A stretch of 64,000 bases of DNA. Origin: Lactobacillus crispatus. GTDB lineage: Bacteria; Bacillota; Bacilli; Lactobacillales; Lactobacillaceae. The DNA lies in NCBI RefSeq assembly GCF_018987235.1, contig NZ_CP072197.1, forward strand, positions 1,798,001 to 1,862,000. Reading direction: 5' to 3'. Position numbers and translations under genes: made by a program. Below, in pieces: positions 19,253 to 27,998 of this stretch. The notes beneath the pieces are model-generated. The model was given only the letters and a program-made list of their open reading frames with translations, did no database searches and was not told the DNA's origin. Each line of letters begins with the position of its first letter. Position 1 is the stretch's first letter.

Positions 19253-20086
19253 TTAGATTTTTTGATTAGAAATAATTGCTTCATGTTCTTTAATATGCTC
19301 AACTCGCCCTGCATCCCCCGCAATAAGTAACAAATATAATGCCTCAATCATTGTCATACTTGCCACGCGTGAGAAATAATACTGCGATTGCATCACCGTC
19401 TGCCGCACTGCTGTCTTTAAATGCACATCAGCTAATAGCGCAATCGGTGAATCATCGCGATTGGTGATCGCAATCACCGGCATCCCTTTTTGTTTGGCTA
19501 CCTTAATTTGCTTAATGATTCCCGCTGCTTCACCTGAATTCGAAATCACCAACAAGCAATCCTTTTTACTCAGGTTCATTGTCTGCGCAATTGCCGTTTC
19601 AATCGTGCCACCCGAATCAATTGCCAACAAGCCAATCTGATTAAACTTATACACTGCATCAGCGGCCACCGGATAAGTATCGCCCTCCGCACTAACCTGC
19701 ACAATTCTGCTTTCAGTCAAAAAATGCAGCACCTGATCTAATTTGGCTTCAGTCACATTCTCCAAAGTCGCCTTAATCTCGGCGACTTTATTTTTCTCAA
19801 TTAATTCCAAATTAGCACTAGCATCATCACGTGACATATTTTGAAGTGACACACTTTCAGTTGCATTCTGAGCTAGTTGAATTTTTAAATCATGAAAACC
19901 TGTCAAATCTAAATTATGACAAAAGCGCGTCACCGAAGCATCACTCACCTCAGCTTCAGTTGCTAATTTTGAAATTGTATAATTTACCACCTGTTCGGGC
20001 TGTTTTAAGATCACTTGAGCAATCTTCTGATCACTGGCTGACATTGTCGCTAATTTGCTATAGATTGTATCGATAATTTTAGTCAT
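19253..20086 (-). CDS. MurR/RpiR-family transcriptional regulator
   Basis: About 277 residues: an N-terminal HTH_6 domain (SASDQKIAQVILKQPEQVVN, SKLATEAEVSDASVTRFCHNL) and a C-terminal SIS sugar-phosphate sensing domain (LLVISNSGEAAGIIKQIKVAK). AAAAGGTGAGA suits the ATG at 20086 (or 20089), better than the GTG at 20095. It is divergent from rpiA and an oxidoreductase gene, and three copies of a GTAAnTnATTTTCnCa motif fill the gap, so it most likely controls these genes in response to a pentose or hexose phosphate. Confidence 0.9.
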   Translation of the reverse strand: MTKIIDTIYSKLATMSASDQKIAQVILKQPEQVVNYTISKLATEAEVSDASVTRFCHNLDLTGFHDLKIQLAQNATESVSLQNMSRDDASANLELIEKNKVAEIKATLENVTEAKLDQVLHFLTESRIVQVSAEGDTYPVAADAVYKFNQIGLLAIDSGGTIETAIAQTMNLSKKDCLLVISNSGEAAGIIKQIKVAKQKGMPVIAITNRDDSPIALLADVHLKTAVRQTVMQSQYYFSRVASMTMIEALYLLLIAGDAGRVEHIKEHEAIISNQKI

Positions 20087-20124
20087 CATTCTCACCTTTT
20101 CTGTGCCAAAATTATATCATCAAT

Positions 20125-20226
20125 GTAATTAATTTTCACAATTTTATTTTTAAAGAAAATAAATTTATATTTTGATTGACGAAAATCATTTACCAAGGTA
20201 GTATGTATTTGTAAATAATTTTCACA
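20125..20226. promoter_or_regulatory. Three operator-like repeats for the RpiR regulator
   Basis: Copies: GTAATTAATTTTCACA at 20125-20140 (+), GTAAATGATTTTCGTC at 20178-20193 (minus strand), GTAAATAATTTTCACA at 20211-20226 (+). They share GTAA-T-ATTTTC. The third lies just before the rpiA ribosome site and the first next to the regulator start, so both divergent transcripts could be controlled. Confidence 0.7.
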
Positions 20227-20238
20227 GGAGAAAATAAA

Positions 20239-20922
20239 ATGAAAATTAATTCGATAAGTGACCTCGCTTTAAGTAAAATCAAGCCGAAAATGACTATTTC
20301 TCTTGGCGGCGGAAGCAATGTATTTAAGTTAGCTCAAGCGATTGCACAGCATAACTTAGACATCACATTATATTCTCCATCCGAACTTACTCGCTTTAGG
20401 TGCCAAGAACTCGGATTAGAGCTTCTTCCTTCTACTGCAGCGACTAAGATCGATATTGCTTTTGATGGTTGTGATAGTATTGATAAGAATTTTAATGTTC
20501 TAAAAAGTTTGGGTGGAATTCATCTTTTTGAAAAACAGGCAGCACAAATTGCCAAACAGTTTATCCTACTCTTACCCAGTGAAAGGATACAACCGATTCT
20601 GAATCCTAAAATTCCACTTTGTCTTGAAGTGGCACCGCCTTGTGTTAATCAAGTACAGAAGTATTTAAGCAGTTTACATTTAACTAGTAAGATTCGACAA
20701 GATAGTTCAGTAGCTGCATTTGCCCGTACGCCTTTGGGCAACTACTTAATCGATGTTTTTAACGAAGATTGGCACAATATCACTGAACTTAATCGTCAAC
20801 TTTGTTTACAAAATGGCGTAGTCAGCTCTTCACTATTTGAAAACTTAGCTACTTCATTAATTACCGAAAAAGATGGAAAAATTATTGAACTTAAGAGAGG
20901 TAATGATCATGAAAAAATTTAA
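20239..20922 (+). CDS. rpiA: Ribose-5-phosphate isomerase A
   Basis: A 227-residue RpiA-type isomerase interconverting ribose-5-P and ribulose-5-P. Visible family segments: SLGGGSNVFKLAQAI (substrate loop), DIAFDGCDSID (catalytic Asp), and KSLGGIHLFEKQAA where RpiA normally has GGGGALLREK with a catalytic Glu. The loop is somewhat divergent from the housekeeping enzyme, so this may be a paralogue acting on a related sugar phosphate in this operon. Its stop overlaps the next gene by 14 bp. Confidence 0.8.
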   Translation: MKINSISDLALSKIKPKMTISLGGGSNVFKLAQAIAQHNLDITLYSPSELTRFRCQELGLELLPSTAATKIDIAFDGCDSIDKNFNVLKSLGGIHLFEKQAAQIAKQFILLLPSERIQPILNPKIPLCLEVAPPCVNQVQKYLSSLHLTSKIRQDSSVAAFARTPLGNYLIDVFNEDWHNITELNRQLCLQNGVVSSSLFENLATSLITEKDGKIIELKRGNDHEKI

Positions 20923-21898
20923 TTGGGGAATTATTGGTACTGGCTGGATTGCACATGATATGGCTGATGCTTTGAACAAAGTCAACGGCGAAATTTATGC
21001 TGCCGCCAATCCCAATGAAGAAGCACTGCATGTCTTTGTCCAAGAAAAACACGTGCAACATGCTTTCACTAATCCTGATGAAATGATCAACGATCCTAAC
21101 ATTGATATCATCTACATCGCTACCCCGCACACTTTCCACTACGATTACATTAAGAAGGCCCTCAATGCGGGCAAGCACGTCTTTTGTGAAAAAGCAATTA
21201 CCATCAATGCGCGCCAATTTGATGAGGTAGCTCAATTAGCTAAAGAGAAGCAACTAATCTTAATGGAAGGTTTTACCCTTTATCACATGCCAATCTACCC
21301 AAAGATGCAAGCCCTGATTAAGGCGGGCAAATTTGGCGAAATTAAAATGATCCAAATTAATTTTGGCTCACTCAAGGACTACGATCCGCAGAATCGCTTC
21401 TTTAATAAAGACCTTGCTGGTGGTGCATTGCTGGATATTGGTGGCTATGCAACAGCTTTTGCTATTAGTTTCATGGATGAATATCCTGAAAGTATCAATA
21501 CCACGGTAAAATTCTTTGAAACTGGCGTTGACGAAGAAAGCGGCATCATTTTGAAGAATTCAAAAGGTCAAATGGCAGTGATGTCCCTCTCAATGCGGGC
21601 TAAGCAGCCTAAGCGTGGTTTAGTTTCGGGTACCAAAGGTTATTTTGAAATCAATCAATACCCACGCGGCACTGAAGCGGACATTACTTACACCCAGAGT
21701 GCCCATGAAGAAAGCTATGATAAAGTGACTGCTGGAGAGGCTGACCAAGCACTTGAATATGAAGTCACTGATTTTCAAAAGTATATTGAACAAGGTCATG
21801 ACGAAGGCGAATTAGAAAAATCTCGCATGATCGCCCATATTTTAACCAGTATTAGAACTGCCTGGGGCATGACTTATCCATTTGATAACGAGGAATAA
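20909..21898 (+). CDS. Gfo/Idh/MocA-family oxidoreductase
   Basis: A 329-residue NAD(P)-dependent dehydrogenase. N-terminal Rossmann motif WGIIGTGWIAHDMADAL, then CEKAITINARQFDE where the EK(P) pair marks the family and K is catalytic, and a C-terminal GFO/IDH domain (GGALLDIGGYA). Start is set at 20909 after AGAGAGG, inside the end of rpiA, so the two are coupled. It probably oxidises a sugar or inositol-like compound feeding rpiA. A terminator follows at 21916. Confidence 0.9.
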   Translation: MKKFNWGIIGTGWIAHDMADALNKVNGEIYAAANPNEEALHVFVQEKHVQHAFTNPDEMINDPNIDIIYIATPHTFHYDYIKKALNAGKHVFCEKAITINARQFDEVAQLAKEKQLILMEGFTLYHMPIYPKMQALIKAGKFGEIKMIQINFGSLKDYDPQNRFFNKDLAGGALLDIGGYATAFAISFMDEYPESINTTVKFFETGVDEESGIILKNSKGQMAVMSLSMRAKQPKRGLVSGTKGYFEINQYPRGTEADITYTQSAHEESYDKVTAGEADQALEYEVTDFQKYIEQGHDEGELEKSRMIAHILTSIRTAWGMTYPFDNEE

Positions 21899-21915
21899 TT
21901 AGTTGGATTTCAAAC

Positions 21916-21945
21916 GGGATCGATACATAACATCGGTCCCTTTTA
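21916..21945 (+). terminator. Terminator of the rpiA-oxidoreductase operon
   Basis: GGGATCGAT / ATCGGTCCC stem (one G-U pair) followed by TTTTATTT. Confidence 0.8.
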
Positions 21946-21952
21946 TTTGCAC

Positions 21953-23125
21953 TTATTGCTTATTTTCTGCGACATATTTTTCTAGTCGTTTCAAGCCTTC
22001 TTTGATCTGATCCATCGACGTTGCGTAAGACAAACGAATATATCCTGCTCCACCTTTAGCAAAAAATGAGCCCGCAATTACAGCAACATGCCCCTTTTCA
22101 GCCAGGTCATAAATAAACTTGGTATCATCTTGTTCCAAGCCTGCTGGAATTTTGGCAAAAATGTAGAAGGCACCTTTAGGCTTAACGCATTCAAAGCCTA
22201 ACTTGGTTAATCCTTCATAAAGCACATCACGCCGCTTTTGGAATTCTTTCTTCATCGGCTGTGCATCGTTCATTCCATTGCCTAGTGCTTCTTCAGCTGC
22301 ATCCTGCATTGGCGTTGGTTCCGTCGTTGTGATTGCTTGGTGAATCTTAGCCAGTTGATCCAAAATCGGCTTAGGCGCAGCTACCACACCGATTCTATAG
22401 CCAGTCATTGCCCAAGCTTTTGACACGCCATTCATTAAAACAACTTGATCATGTAAAGTCTTTTCCATCGAAGCATGTGGCTGATCATAATTCAATTCGC
22501 TATAAATTTCATCGGCAAGAACAAAGATTGGTTTGTCGCGCACCACATCAGCTAGCGCATCGAGCTCAGCCTGCGAGTACATAACGCCTGTTGGGTTAGT
22601 CGGATAGTTCATCACCAATGCCTTAACTCGATCGCCATATTTATCCAAAGCTGCTTGCAACTTAGCCGGCGTTAACTTGAAGCCATCATCAGACGTGTCG
22701 ATTTGTTCAACCGTTGCGCCCATTGATAGTGCATCCCCGATATAAAGCGGAAAAATCGGTGTCGGCATCAAAACAGCGTCGCCCGGATTAAGCACCGCGG
22801 TCAAAAAGTCATAGATCGATTCCGTTACCCCATTGGTGATCAGAATTTCGCTTGGATCATACTTTTGCCCATATTTTTCAGCTAAAAAGTCGGCTGCTGC
22901 CTTACGCAAACCTGGAGTCCCGTTAGATGGCGCATAGTGTGAATGGCTATTAGCAATGCTGGCTTCAGCCGCTTTTTTAATATGCTCTAGCGTGTTAAAG
23001 TCAGGCTCACCAATCGTGAATTTGACGATGTCCGAAATTTTGTTGATGTAAGCTGCAAAGGCCAAAATCTGCCCTGGCTTTTGTTCAGCCAAGCCTTTTT
23101 TCATATGTTTTGTTAAGTCGACCAT
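21953..23125 (-). CDS. Class I/II PLP aminotransferase
   Basis: A 390-residue fold type I aminotransferase. Key marks are YAPSNGTPGLRKA, NYPTNPTGVMY, LADEIYSELNYD and the PLP-lysine segment NGVSKAWAMTGYRIG. It resembles the aromatic/PatA-type enzymes of lactobacilli that transfer amino groups to 2-oxoglutarate. AAGGAGGAAAA sets the start. Substrate range cannot be decided by eye. Confidence 0.9.
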   Translation of the reverse strand: MVDLTKHMKKGLAEQKPGQILAFAAYINKISDIVKFTIGEPDFNTLEHIKKAAEASIANSHSHYAPSNGTPGLRKAAADFLAEKYGQKYDPSEILITNGVTESIYDFLTAVLNPGDAVLMPTPIFPLYIGDALSMGATVEQIDTSDDGFKLTPAKLQAALDKYGDRVKALVMNYPTNPTGVMYSQAELDALADVVRDKPIFVLADEIYSELNYDQPHASMEKTLHDQVVLMNGVSKAWAMTGYRIGVVAAPKPILDQLAKIHQAITTTEPTPMQDAAEEALGNGMNDAQPMKKEFQKRRDVLYEGLTKLGFECVKPKGAFYIFAKIPAGLEQDDTKFIYDLAEKGHVAVIAGSFFAKGGAGYIRLSYATSMDQIKEGLKRLEKYVAENKQ

Positions 23126-23198
23126 GATTTTTCCTCCTTATATCTGAACTAAATTAATTCAAATATAGGAGTCTTTTTAATCTTTGTCAAAGGAAATA

Positions 23199-23539
23199 TT
23201 AATTTTGATATCTAAAGTGCACATTAAATCCAATAATTAACAAAGCATAAATACTATAAATAACCGTAACAGGCGGATACATTGCCTGACACTTTATCAG
23301 CAAAAGAATAATTAAAACTATCACCCAAACAATCGTTAATATTCTAAAACGTTGAAAATATGACAAATCGGTAAAGCCACTGTCAAAGCTATATCAGCTA
23401 TTAAGATAGTAAAATCCACTGGATATGATTTGATATAAAAAGCTTGAAATATCGGCAATGCCTCTGACAGTAAAAAGATAGAACTAATAATCCCACATAT
23501 TAAAAGCAACTAATTAAGTATCTTTTTATAGTCTTTCAT
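23199..23539 (-). pseudogene. Remnant of a small integral membrane protein gene
   Basis: Starting with ATG at 23539 (overlapping the mgtA stop), the frame reads MKDYKKILN, hits an in-frame TAG, then continues LLLICGIISSIFLLSEALPI and more hydrophobic sequence up to about residue 65, where a frameshift is needed to go on as RFRILTIVWVIVLIILLLIK to a stop at 23199. That would be a protein of about 110 residues with four membrane segments, co-translated with mgtA. One nonsense and one frameshift mutation show it is dead. The family is not recognised. Confidence 0.65.
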
Positions 23540-26226
23540 TAAATCAAGAACTTCTCTTTCTTCATGTACCAGTGCTTAATCACCGTAGTCAATGCAATGT
23601 ACAAAGTCAAAAGTACAAGAACTACCAGAACATAATATTCTGGGATCGGACCGAATTTCATTACCTTAGCCAAGCTTGGGATGTAAGGCATTGCAGTACC
23701 GATCAATCCTGCACCGATCGTAGCGAGCATGACAACTGGTGAAGAATGTTGTTGGATAAATGGAACGGCTGGATCACGCAATGCTTGAATAACCATTTCT
23801 TGTGTCCAGAGTGATTCGATGAACCAGCCACTCCAGAAGATGGCCATAAAGACAGCCTTTTGCCCTGGAGTAGCAGCCACATAACTTGTGCCCACAGTAC
23901 TTGGACAAATCCAGAAGTAAAGCAAGGCAAACGTAATGACATCAAAGATTGAAGATGTCGGACCAAAGAAGAACATGAACTTAGGCAACTTCTTTGTCTC
24001 CCACTTACGTGGTACTTCCAAGTATTTTTCACCAACTCTATCAAATGGAAGTGACAAACAAGATGTCCCATAGATCAAGTCTAGAATCAACAATTGCATT
24101 GGAAGCATTGGCAAAAATGGTAGGAATGATGAAGCAACCAAGATCGATAAAATATTACCAAAGTTAGATGACAACGTAATCTTGATGTATTTCATCGTGT
24201 TGGCAAAGATCTGACGGCCGATTCTGACACCGTGCTCCAAGATGAGGAGACTCTTGTGCAGCAAAATAATGTCCGCACTCTTTTTTGCAATATCAACAGC
24301 CGTATCAACTGAGATTGCTACATCGGCCTTCTTCATAGCTGGCGTATCGTTGATACCGTCTCCCATGTAAGCAACCGTGTGACCATTTTCCTTCAAAATC
24401 TGAATAATTCTAGCCTTTGACTCTGGTGAAAGCTTTACAAAGAGGCTACATTCTTCAACCATCTTTTTAACTTCATCGTCGCTCTTACCAGCAAAGTCTT
24501 TTTCACTATAAATATACTTGGTGTTCAAGCCTACTCTTGAAGCAACACTCTTAGTTACAGCAGCGTTATCACCAGTCAAAATCTTCACGGTAATACCGTC
24601 TTGCTTTAACTTCTTAAGCACGTCCTTAACGTCATCCTTAGGTGGATCAAGGAAGGCCAAGAATCCGGTTAGGATCAAATCTTTTTCATCGCTAACATTG
24701 AATTCACCGGCTTGAGCAGGATTGTTCTTGTAAGCTAACAAAACAACTCTCAAACCATCTTTGTTCAAATCTTCAATGTGCTTTAAAACTTTTTCTTTGT
24801 AATCATCAGTTAAATCGTTGATGTGACTGCCAACTTGCACACGATTGCAGCAAGCAAGCATTTCTTCGGCAGCACCCTTAGTTACCAGGATACGACCATC
24901 GCCGTGGCGCTTGACCACGACACTCATGCGACGGCGCTTGAAGTCGAATGGAATTTCATCAACCTTAGTGTAGTCGTGTTTAATTTCATTAACATCTAGC
25001 TCATCGCTAGCGGCATCGATGATGGCTTGGTCCATCAAATCGTGCATCCCCGTTTGGAAGTACGAGTTCAAGTAAGCCAAGCGCAAAACCTGTGGATTTT
25101 CCTTCATATCCAAGTTGTAGTGCCGTTCCAATACAACCTTGTTTTGGGTTAAAGTACCGGTTTTATCAGTACAAAGCACGTCGGCGGCACCGAAGTTTTG
25201 GATGGAGTTCATCTTTTTAACGATGGTGCCGTGCTTGGACATTTCTAGCGAACCCTTAACCAAATTACTAGTAACAATAACTGGCAACATTTCTGGAGTA
25301 AGTCCAACGGCTGTGGCAATCGAAAACAGCAAAGCGTTGAGCCAGTTACCTTTAGTTAAACCGTTGATGACCAAAACTAAAGGTGCAATGATCGCGGTCA
25401 TTGTTAACAATAATTTAGAAATATTCTTGATACCAACATCGAAGTTAGTTTCCTTAACGTCGTTGTTTGAAATATCCTTAGCCAAACGACCAAAGACAGT
25501 TTGTTCACCGGTGGCCAAAACAACGCCAACACCTGAACCTGACACAATAGTTGTTCCTTGATAGATTACATCAGGATAGTCCAAATATTGATCCATGTCT
25601 TTTTGATCGGGCTTCTTAGTCGCAATCTTTTCCACAGGCGTTGATTCACCGTTCAAAGAACTTGATGAACAGAACAAGTCTTTAGTTTTGAGCAATCTAA
25701 TATCTGCTGGCACCATGTCCCCAGCGTGGATATTAATAATATCGCCGACAACTACTTGCTTGGTAGAAATTTCTTCGTCCTTTTGATTGCGACGAATATT
25801 GGTAGTTACAGACACCATGTTTAAGAGGTCTTCAACTGCGTCATTAGTTTTCACATTCTGGATAAAGGATGTTAATCCAGAAATGATGATCATCGTAATC
25901 ATAATGATCACAGTACTCAGGTCCTTTTGATCTGCCGGCACGAAGACGTAGTCGGTAAACAGCGACACCGTTGCTAGCAGCAACAGGACCATTGTGAAAG
26001 GAGTGAAGAATGATTCAATGAAGAAATGCAATTTCGTGTTGTGCTTCTTGGTCGCAACTTCGTTAAGACCATTCTTCTCTAAACGCTCTTTAGCTTCCGC
26101 CGAAGACAGACCGTCTAGCGAACTATGTAGCGTCTTTAACGCTTCTTCGGGAGTTTGCCTAGCGATCTGCTTAACAAACTCTGTATCGGCTGTCTTCTTA
26201 TTCATCAACAACTTGTTTTTTGCCAT
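23539..26226 (-). CDS. mgtA: Mg2+-importing P-type ATPase
   Basis: An 895-residue P3B ATPase with the actuator loop SLNGESTPVEK, phosphorylation site VLCTDKTGTLTQNK, hinge YMGDGINDTPAMKKAD and the MgtA-type C-terminal membrane block (LPMQLLILDLIYGTSCLSLP). It brings Mg2+ in when magnesium is low. The leader carries a clear M-box riboswitch plus terminator, which supports both the metal and the control by low Mg2+. A dead small membrane-protein gene follows directly. Confidence 0.95.
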   Translation of the reverse strand: MAKNKLLMNKKTADTEFVKQIARQTPEEALKTLHSSLDGLSSAEAKERLEKNGLNEVATKKHNTKLHFFIESFFTPFTMVLLLLATVSLFTDYVFVPADQKDLSTVIIMITMIIISGLTSFIQNVKTNDAVEDLLNMVSVTTNIRRNQKDEEISTKQVVVGDIINIHAGDMVPADIRLLKTKDLFCSSSSLNGESTPVEKIATKKPDQKDMDQYLDYPDVIYQGTTIVSGSGVGVVLATGEQTVFGRLAKDISNNDVKETNFDVGIKNISKLLLTMTAIIAPLVLVINGLTKGNWLNALLFSIATAVGLTPEMLPVIVTSNLVKGSLEMSKHGTIVKKMNSIQNFGAADVLCTDKTGTLTQNKVVLERHYNLDMKENPQVLRLAYLNSYFQTGMHDLMDQAIIDAASDELDVNEIKHDYTKVDEIPFDFKRRRMSVVVKRHGDGRILVTKGAAEEMLACCNRVQVGSHINDLTDDYKEKVLKHIEDLNKDGLRVVLLAYKNNPAQAGEFNVSDEKDLILTGFLAFLDPPKDDVKDVLKKLKQDGITVKILTGDNAAVTKSVASRVGLNTKYIYSEKDFAGKSDDEVKKMVEECSLFVKLSPESKARIIQILKENGHTVAYMGDGINDTPAMKKADVAISVDTAVDIAKKSADIILLHKSLLILEHGVRIGRQIFANTMKYIKITLSSNFGNILSILVASSFLPFLPMLPMQLLILDLIYGTSCLSLPFDRVGEKYLEVPRKWETKKLPKFMFFFGPTSSIFDVITFALLYFWICPSTVGTSYVAATPGQKAVFMAIFWSGWFIESLWTQEMVIQALRDPAVPFIQQHSSPVVMLATIGAGLIGTAMPYIPSLAKVMKFGPIPEYYVLVVLVLLTLYIALTTVIKHWYMKKEKFLI

Positions 26227-26263
26227 GTTAATCCCACTTTCTGATTAAACATGCAAACAAACT

Positions 26264-26462
26264 AAAAAGGAGCTAATACCAATTAGTATTAACTCCTTAT
26301 CTAAGCGATGTTTCCTCGTCGTTCAGTTTTGACACTACGTGACGTAAGCACAGGCTAGCTATCTGGATCTCGCCTTATCTCGACAAGAACTATTTTACTC
26401 GTTGGCATCTCTGGATGTTTCCGGGCGATAGCTTGTGTTCACGTAGGAGCCTCACCTAACAG
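26264..26462 (-). promoter_or_regulatory. M-box (ykoK) magnesium riboswitch with terminator
   Basis: On the minus strand the leader begins GTTAGGTGAGGCTCCTA, then GCCCGGAAACATCCAGAGAT and GCCAACGAG, the hallmark M-box strings, followed by the GACGAGGAAACATCGCTTAG region and a terminator hairpin AAGGAGTTAATAC / GTATTAGCTCCTT with T-run (26264-26298). High Mg2+ should favour the terminator and shut off mgtA. Confidence 0.93.
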
Positions 26463-26753
26463 TTTATTTGCTTTTTCAATTTTCATGTTTATTATATGCA
26501 TATTATTTGACAATGCAATTATCTTTACTAAATCGTTAGAATTTGTAAAAGACTTTAAGAAAGATAAAAAACTCGCGTTTGCAATGAACACGTGTTTTTT
26601 ATAATTTAATTTTGATATACTATTTTATAGACATGGATATGTTGCAACTATTTGTGTTTAGTAGTTTTAGCATAACTAACCACCCCTCACACATTTTGAA
26701 ATTACGGAGGTGAGAGTTATGCATAACCGGATAGTTTGGAGGTTTAGTGCTCC

Positions 26754-26867
26754 GTGGTAGCTTGGGCTATTGCAATCAGCATCGTTCTAGGTGCTTTAGG
26801 CAAATTAGCTATCAATTTGGCTATAGCCTATGCGATAACAAAAAAGCTAATCGCAAGGATTAGCTAA
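26754..26867 (+). CDS. 37-residue hydrophobic peptide, possible type I toxin
   Basis: GTG start 10 bp after GGAGGT; product VVAWAIAISIVLGALGKLAI then NLAIAYAITKKLIARIS: one membrane helix with a basic tail. This is the size and shape of type I toxins or small membrane peptides. An upstream mini-frame (26719-26760; ATG after GGAGGTGAGAGTT, 13 codons, MHNRIVWRFSAPW) ends in a TAG that overlaps the GTGGTA start, so the two may be coupled. The last codons lie in a hairpin GCTAATC/GATTAGC and a second hairpin follows. A TATACT box lies near 26617. No matching family is recalled with certainty. Confidence 0.5.
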   Translation: MVAWAIAISIVLGALGKLAINLAIAYAITKKLIARIS

Positions 26868-26895
26868 ACCAACAGTTATCTGAAACTACGATCGA

Positions 26896-26928
26896 AGTCA
26901 ACGGATTGCGACCGTTGGCTTCTTTTCA
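26896..26928 (+). terminator. Terminator after the hydrophobic peptide gene
   Basis: Stem GTCAACGG / CCGTTGGC then CTTCTTTT, 30 bp after the peptide stop. Confidence 0.6.
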
Positions 26929-26965
26929 TATACAGATTATAACATGAATTATCCGAAACGAATAA

Positions 26966-26990
26966 AAAAGATCAGGCTCACTGCCTGACC
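26966..26990 (-). terminator. Terminator of the second tRNA-Gln
   Basis: Stem TCAGGC/GCCTGA followed by TTTTTT on the minus strand, 8 bp from the tRNA 3' end. Confidence 0.75.
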
Positions 26991-26997
26991 TTGCTAT

Positions 26998-27068
26998 TGG
27001 GTTAGCTGGATTCGAACCAGCGCATGATGGTACCAAAAACCATTGCCTTACCACTTGGCTATAACCCA
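26998..27068 (-). tRNA. tRNA-Gln (anticodon TTG), second copy
   Basis: The same 71-base sequence as at 14849-14919, with all arms intact and its own terminator. It stands alone here. Confidence 0.95.
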
Positions 27069-27264
27069 ATCTTCAAACCTTTTACTTGATTGGTTCTATT
27101 TGAATGACCTCTCGATCACTCAACAGATAATATTATAGGGGAATGAAGAAAAAATAGCAAGAAAAAATTCAAAAAAGTTTTGTTTTTTTAAAAATACCTA
27201 CATTTGCTCGAAGGATACTGAATCTTTCTTTTATGAATTATAAAATTAATTTGTTTTTTTACGA

Positions 27265-27951
27265 TTATAACTTTTGTGACTTCTTAACCTTATTCATTAA
27301 TTCAAAGTCGTTGGTAAAAATTCCAGCTACACCAAGTTTAAAGTACCTTTTTGCTATGCTTACTTTATCTACTGTCCAAATTCTTTGCGTAACTTTGCTA
27401 GGTAAATACCAATGCGGATGGATCGCTGCAAAATGATTCTTAGCCGCAAACTGTTCAGGAAACGGCACCGGCCATTTGGTTAAAAAGCAATATTGTTGGT
27501 GGGGATCAATTCGCTGGCAATTTTTTAAGGTTTGATAATTGAAGGAAGAGAAAATAATGGGATGCACAAAATGGTATTCTTGTGCTAACGCTAAAACGAT
27601 GGCTTCAATCCCCTCATCATGAATCTTGTTAGTCTTAAATTCCAAGTTAACATACAAATCCTGTCCCTGAAGAATTTCAAATAATTCACTTAACATCGGT
27701 ACCGGTTCACCGTTAGCTAAACGAAATCGCCTGATTTCACTTAAGGTATAGTCCTTAATGTAACCCGTGCCATTAGTTGTGCGGTCAATTTTTTCATCAT
27801 GCATTACTACTGGCACCTTGTCTTTAGTTAAATGCACATCAAATTCCACGCCTTCTGCGCCATGCTCTACCGCATATTTAAATCCTTGCAAAGAATTCTC
27901 CGCAAATTTCACCGGCAGTCCTCTATGAGCAAATACAATTGTCTGACCCAT
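27265..27951 (-). CDS. Glycerophosphodiester phosphodiesterase
   Basis: A 228-residue GDPD-family enzyme with the catalytic segments FAHRG (His), EGVEFDVHLTKD (metal-binding Glu/Asp) and HDEKIDRTTNGTG (second His). It hydrolyses deacylated phospholipids or teichoic-acid glycerophosphate to glycerol-3-phosphate. No signal peptide, so cytosolic. AGGTGAAAA precedes the ATG. It is 47 bp from the ABM-domain gene, but a terminator lies between them. Confidence 0.92.
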   Translation of the reverse strand: MGQTIVFAHRGLPVKFAENSLQGFKYAVEHGAEGVEFDVHLTKDKVPVVMHDEKIDRTTNGTGYIKDYTLSEIRRFRLANGEPVPMLSELFEILQGQDLYVNLEFKTNKIHDEGIEAIVLALAQEYHFVHPIIFSSFNYQTLKNCQRIDPHQQYCFLTKWPVPFPEQFAAKNHFAAIHPHWYLPSKVTQRIWTVDKVSIAKRYFKLGVAGIFTNDFELMNKVKKSQKL

Positions 27952-27960
27952 TTTTCACCT

Positions 27961-27985
27961 ATAAAAAAATACCGCTCTCGCGGTA
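27961..27985 (-). terminator. Terminator of the ABM-domain gene
   Basis: Stem ATACCGC / GCGGTAT with TTTTTTT on the minus strand, placed after the stop at 27999. Confidence 0.8.
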
Positions 27986-27998
27986 TCCCTTCTATAAC

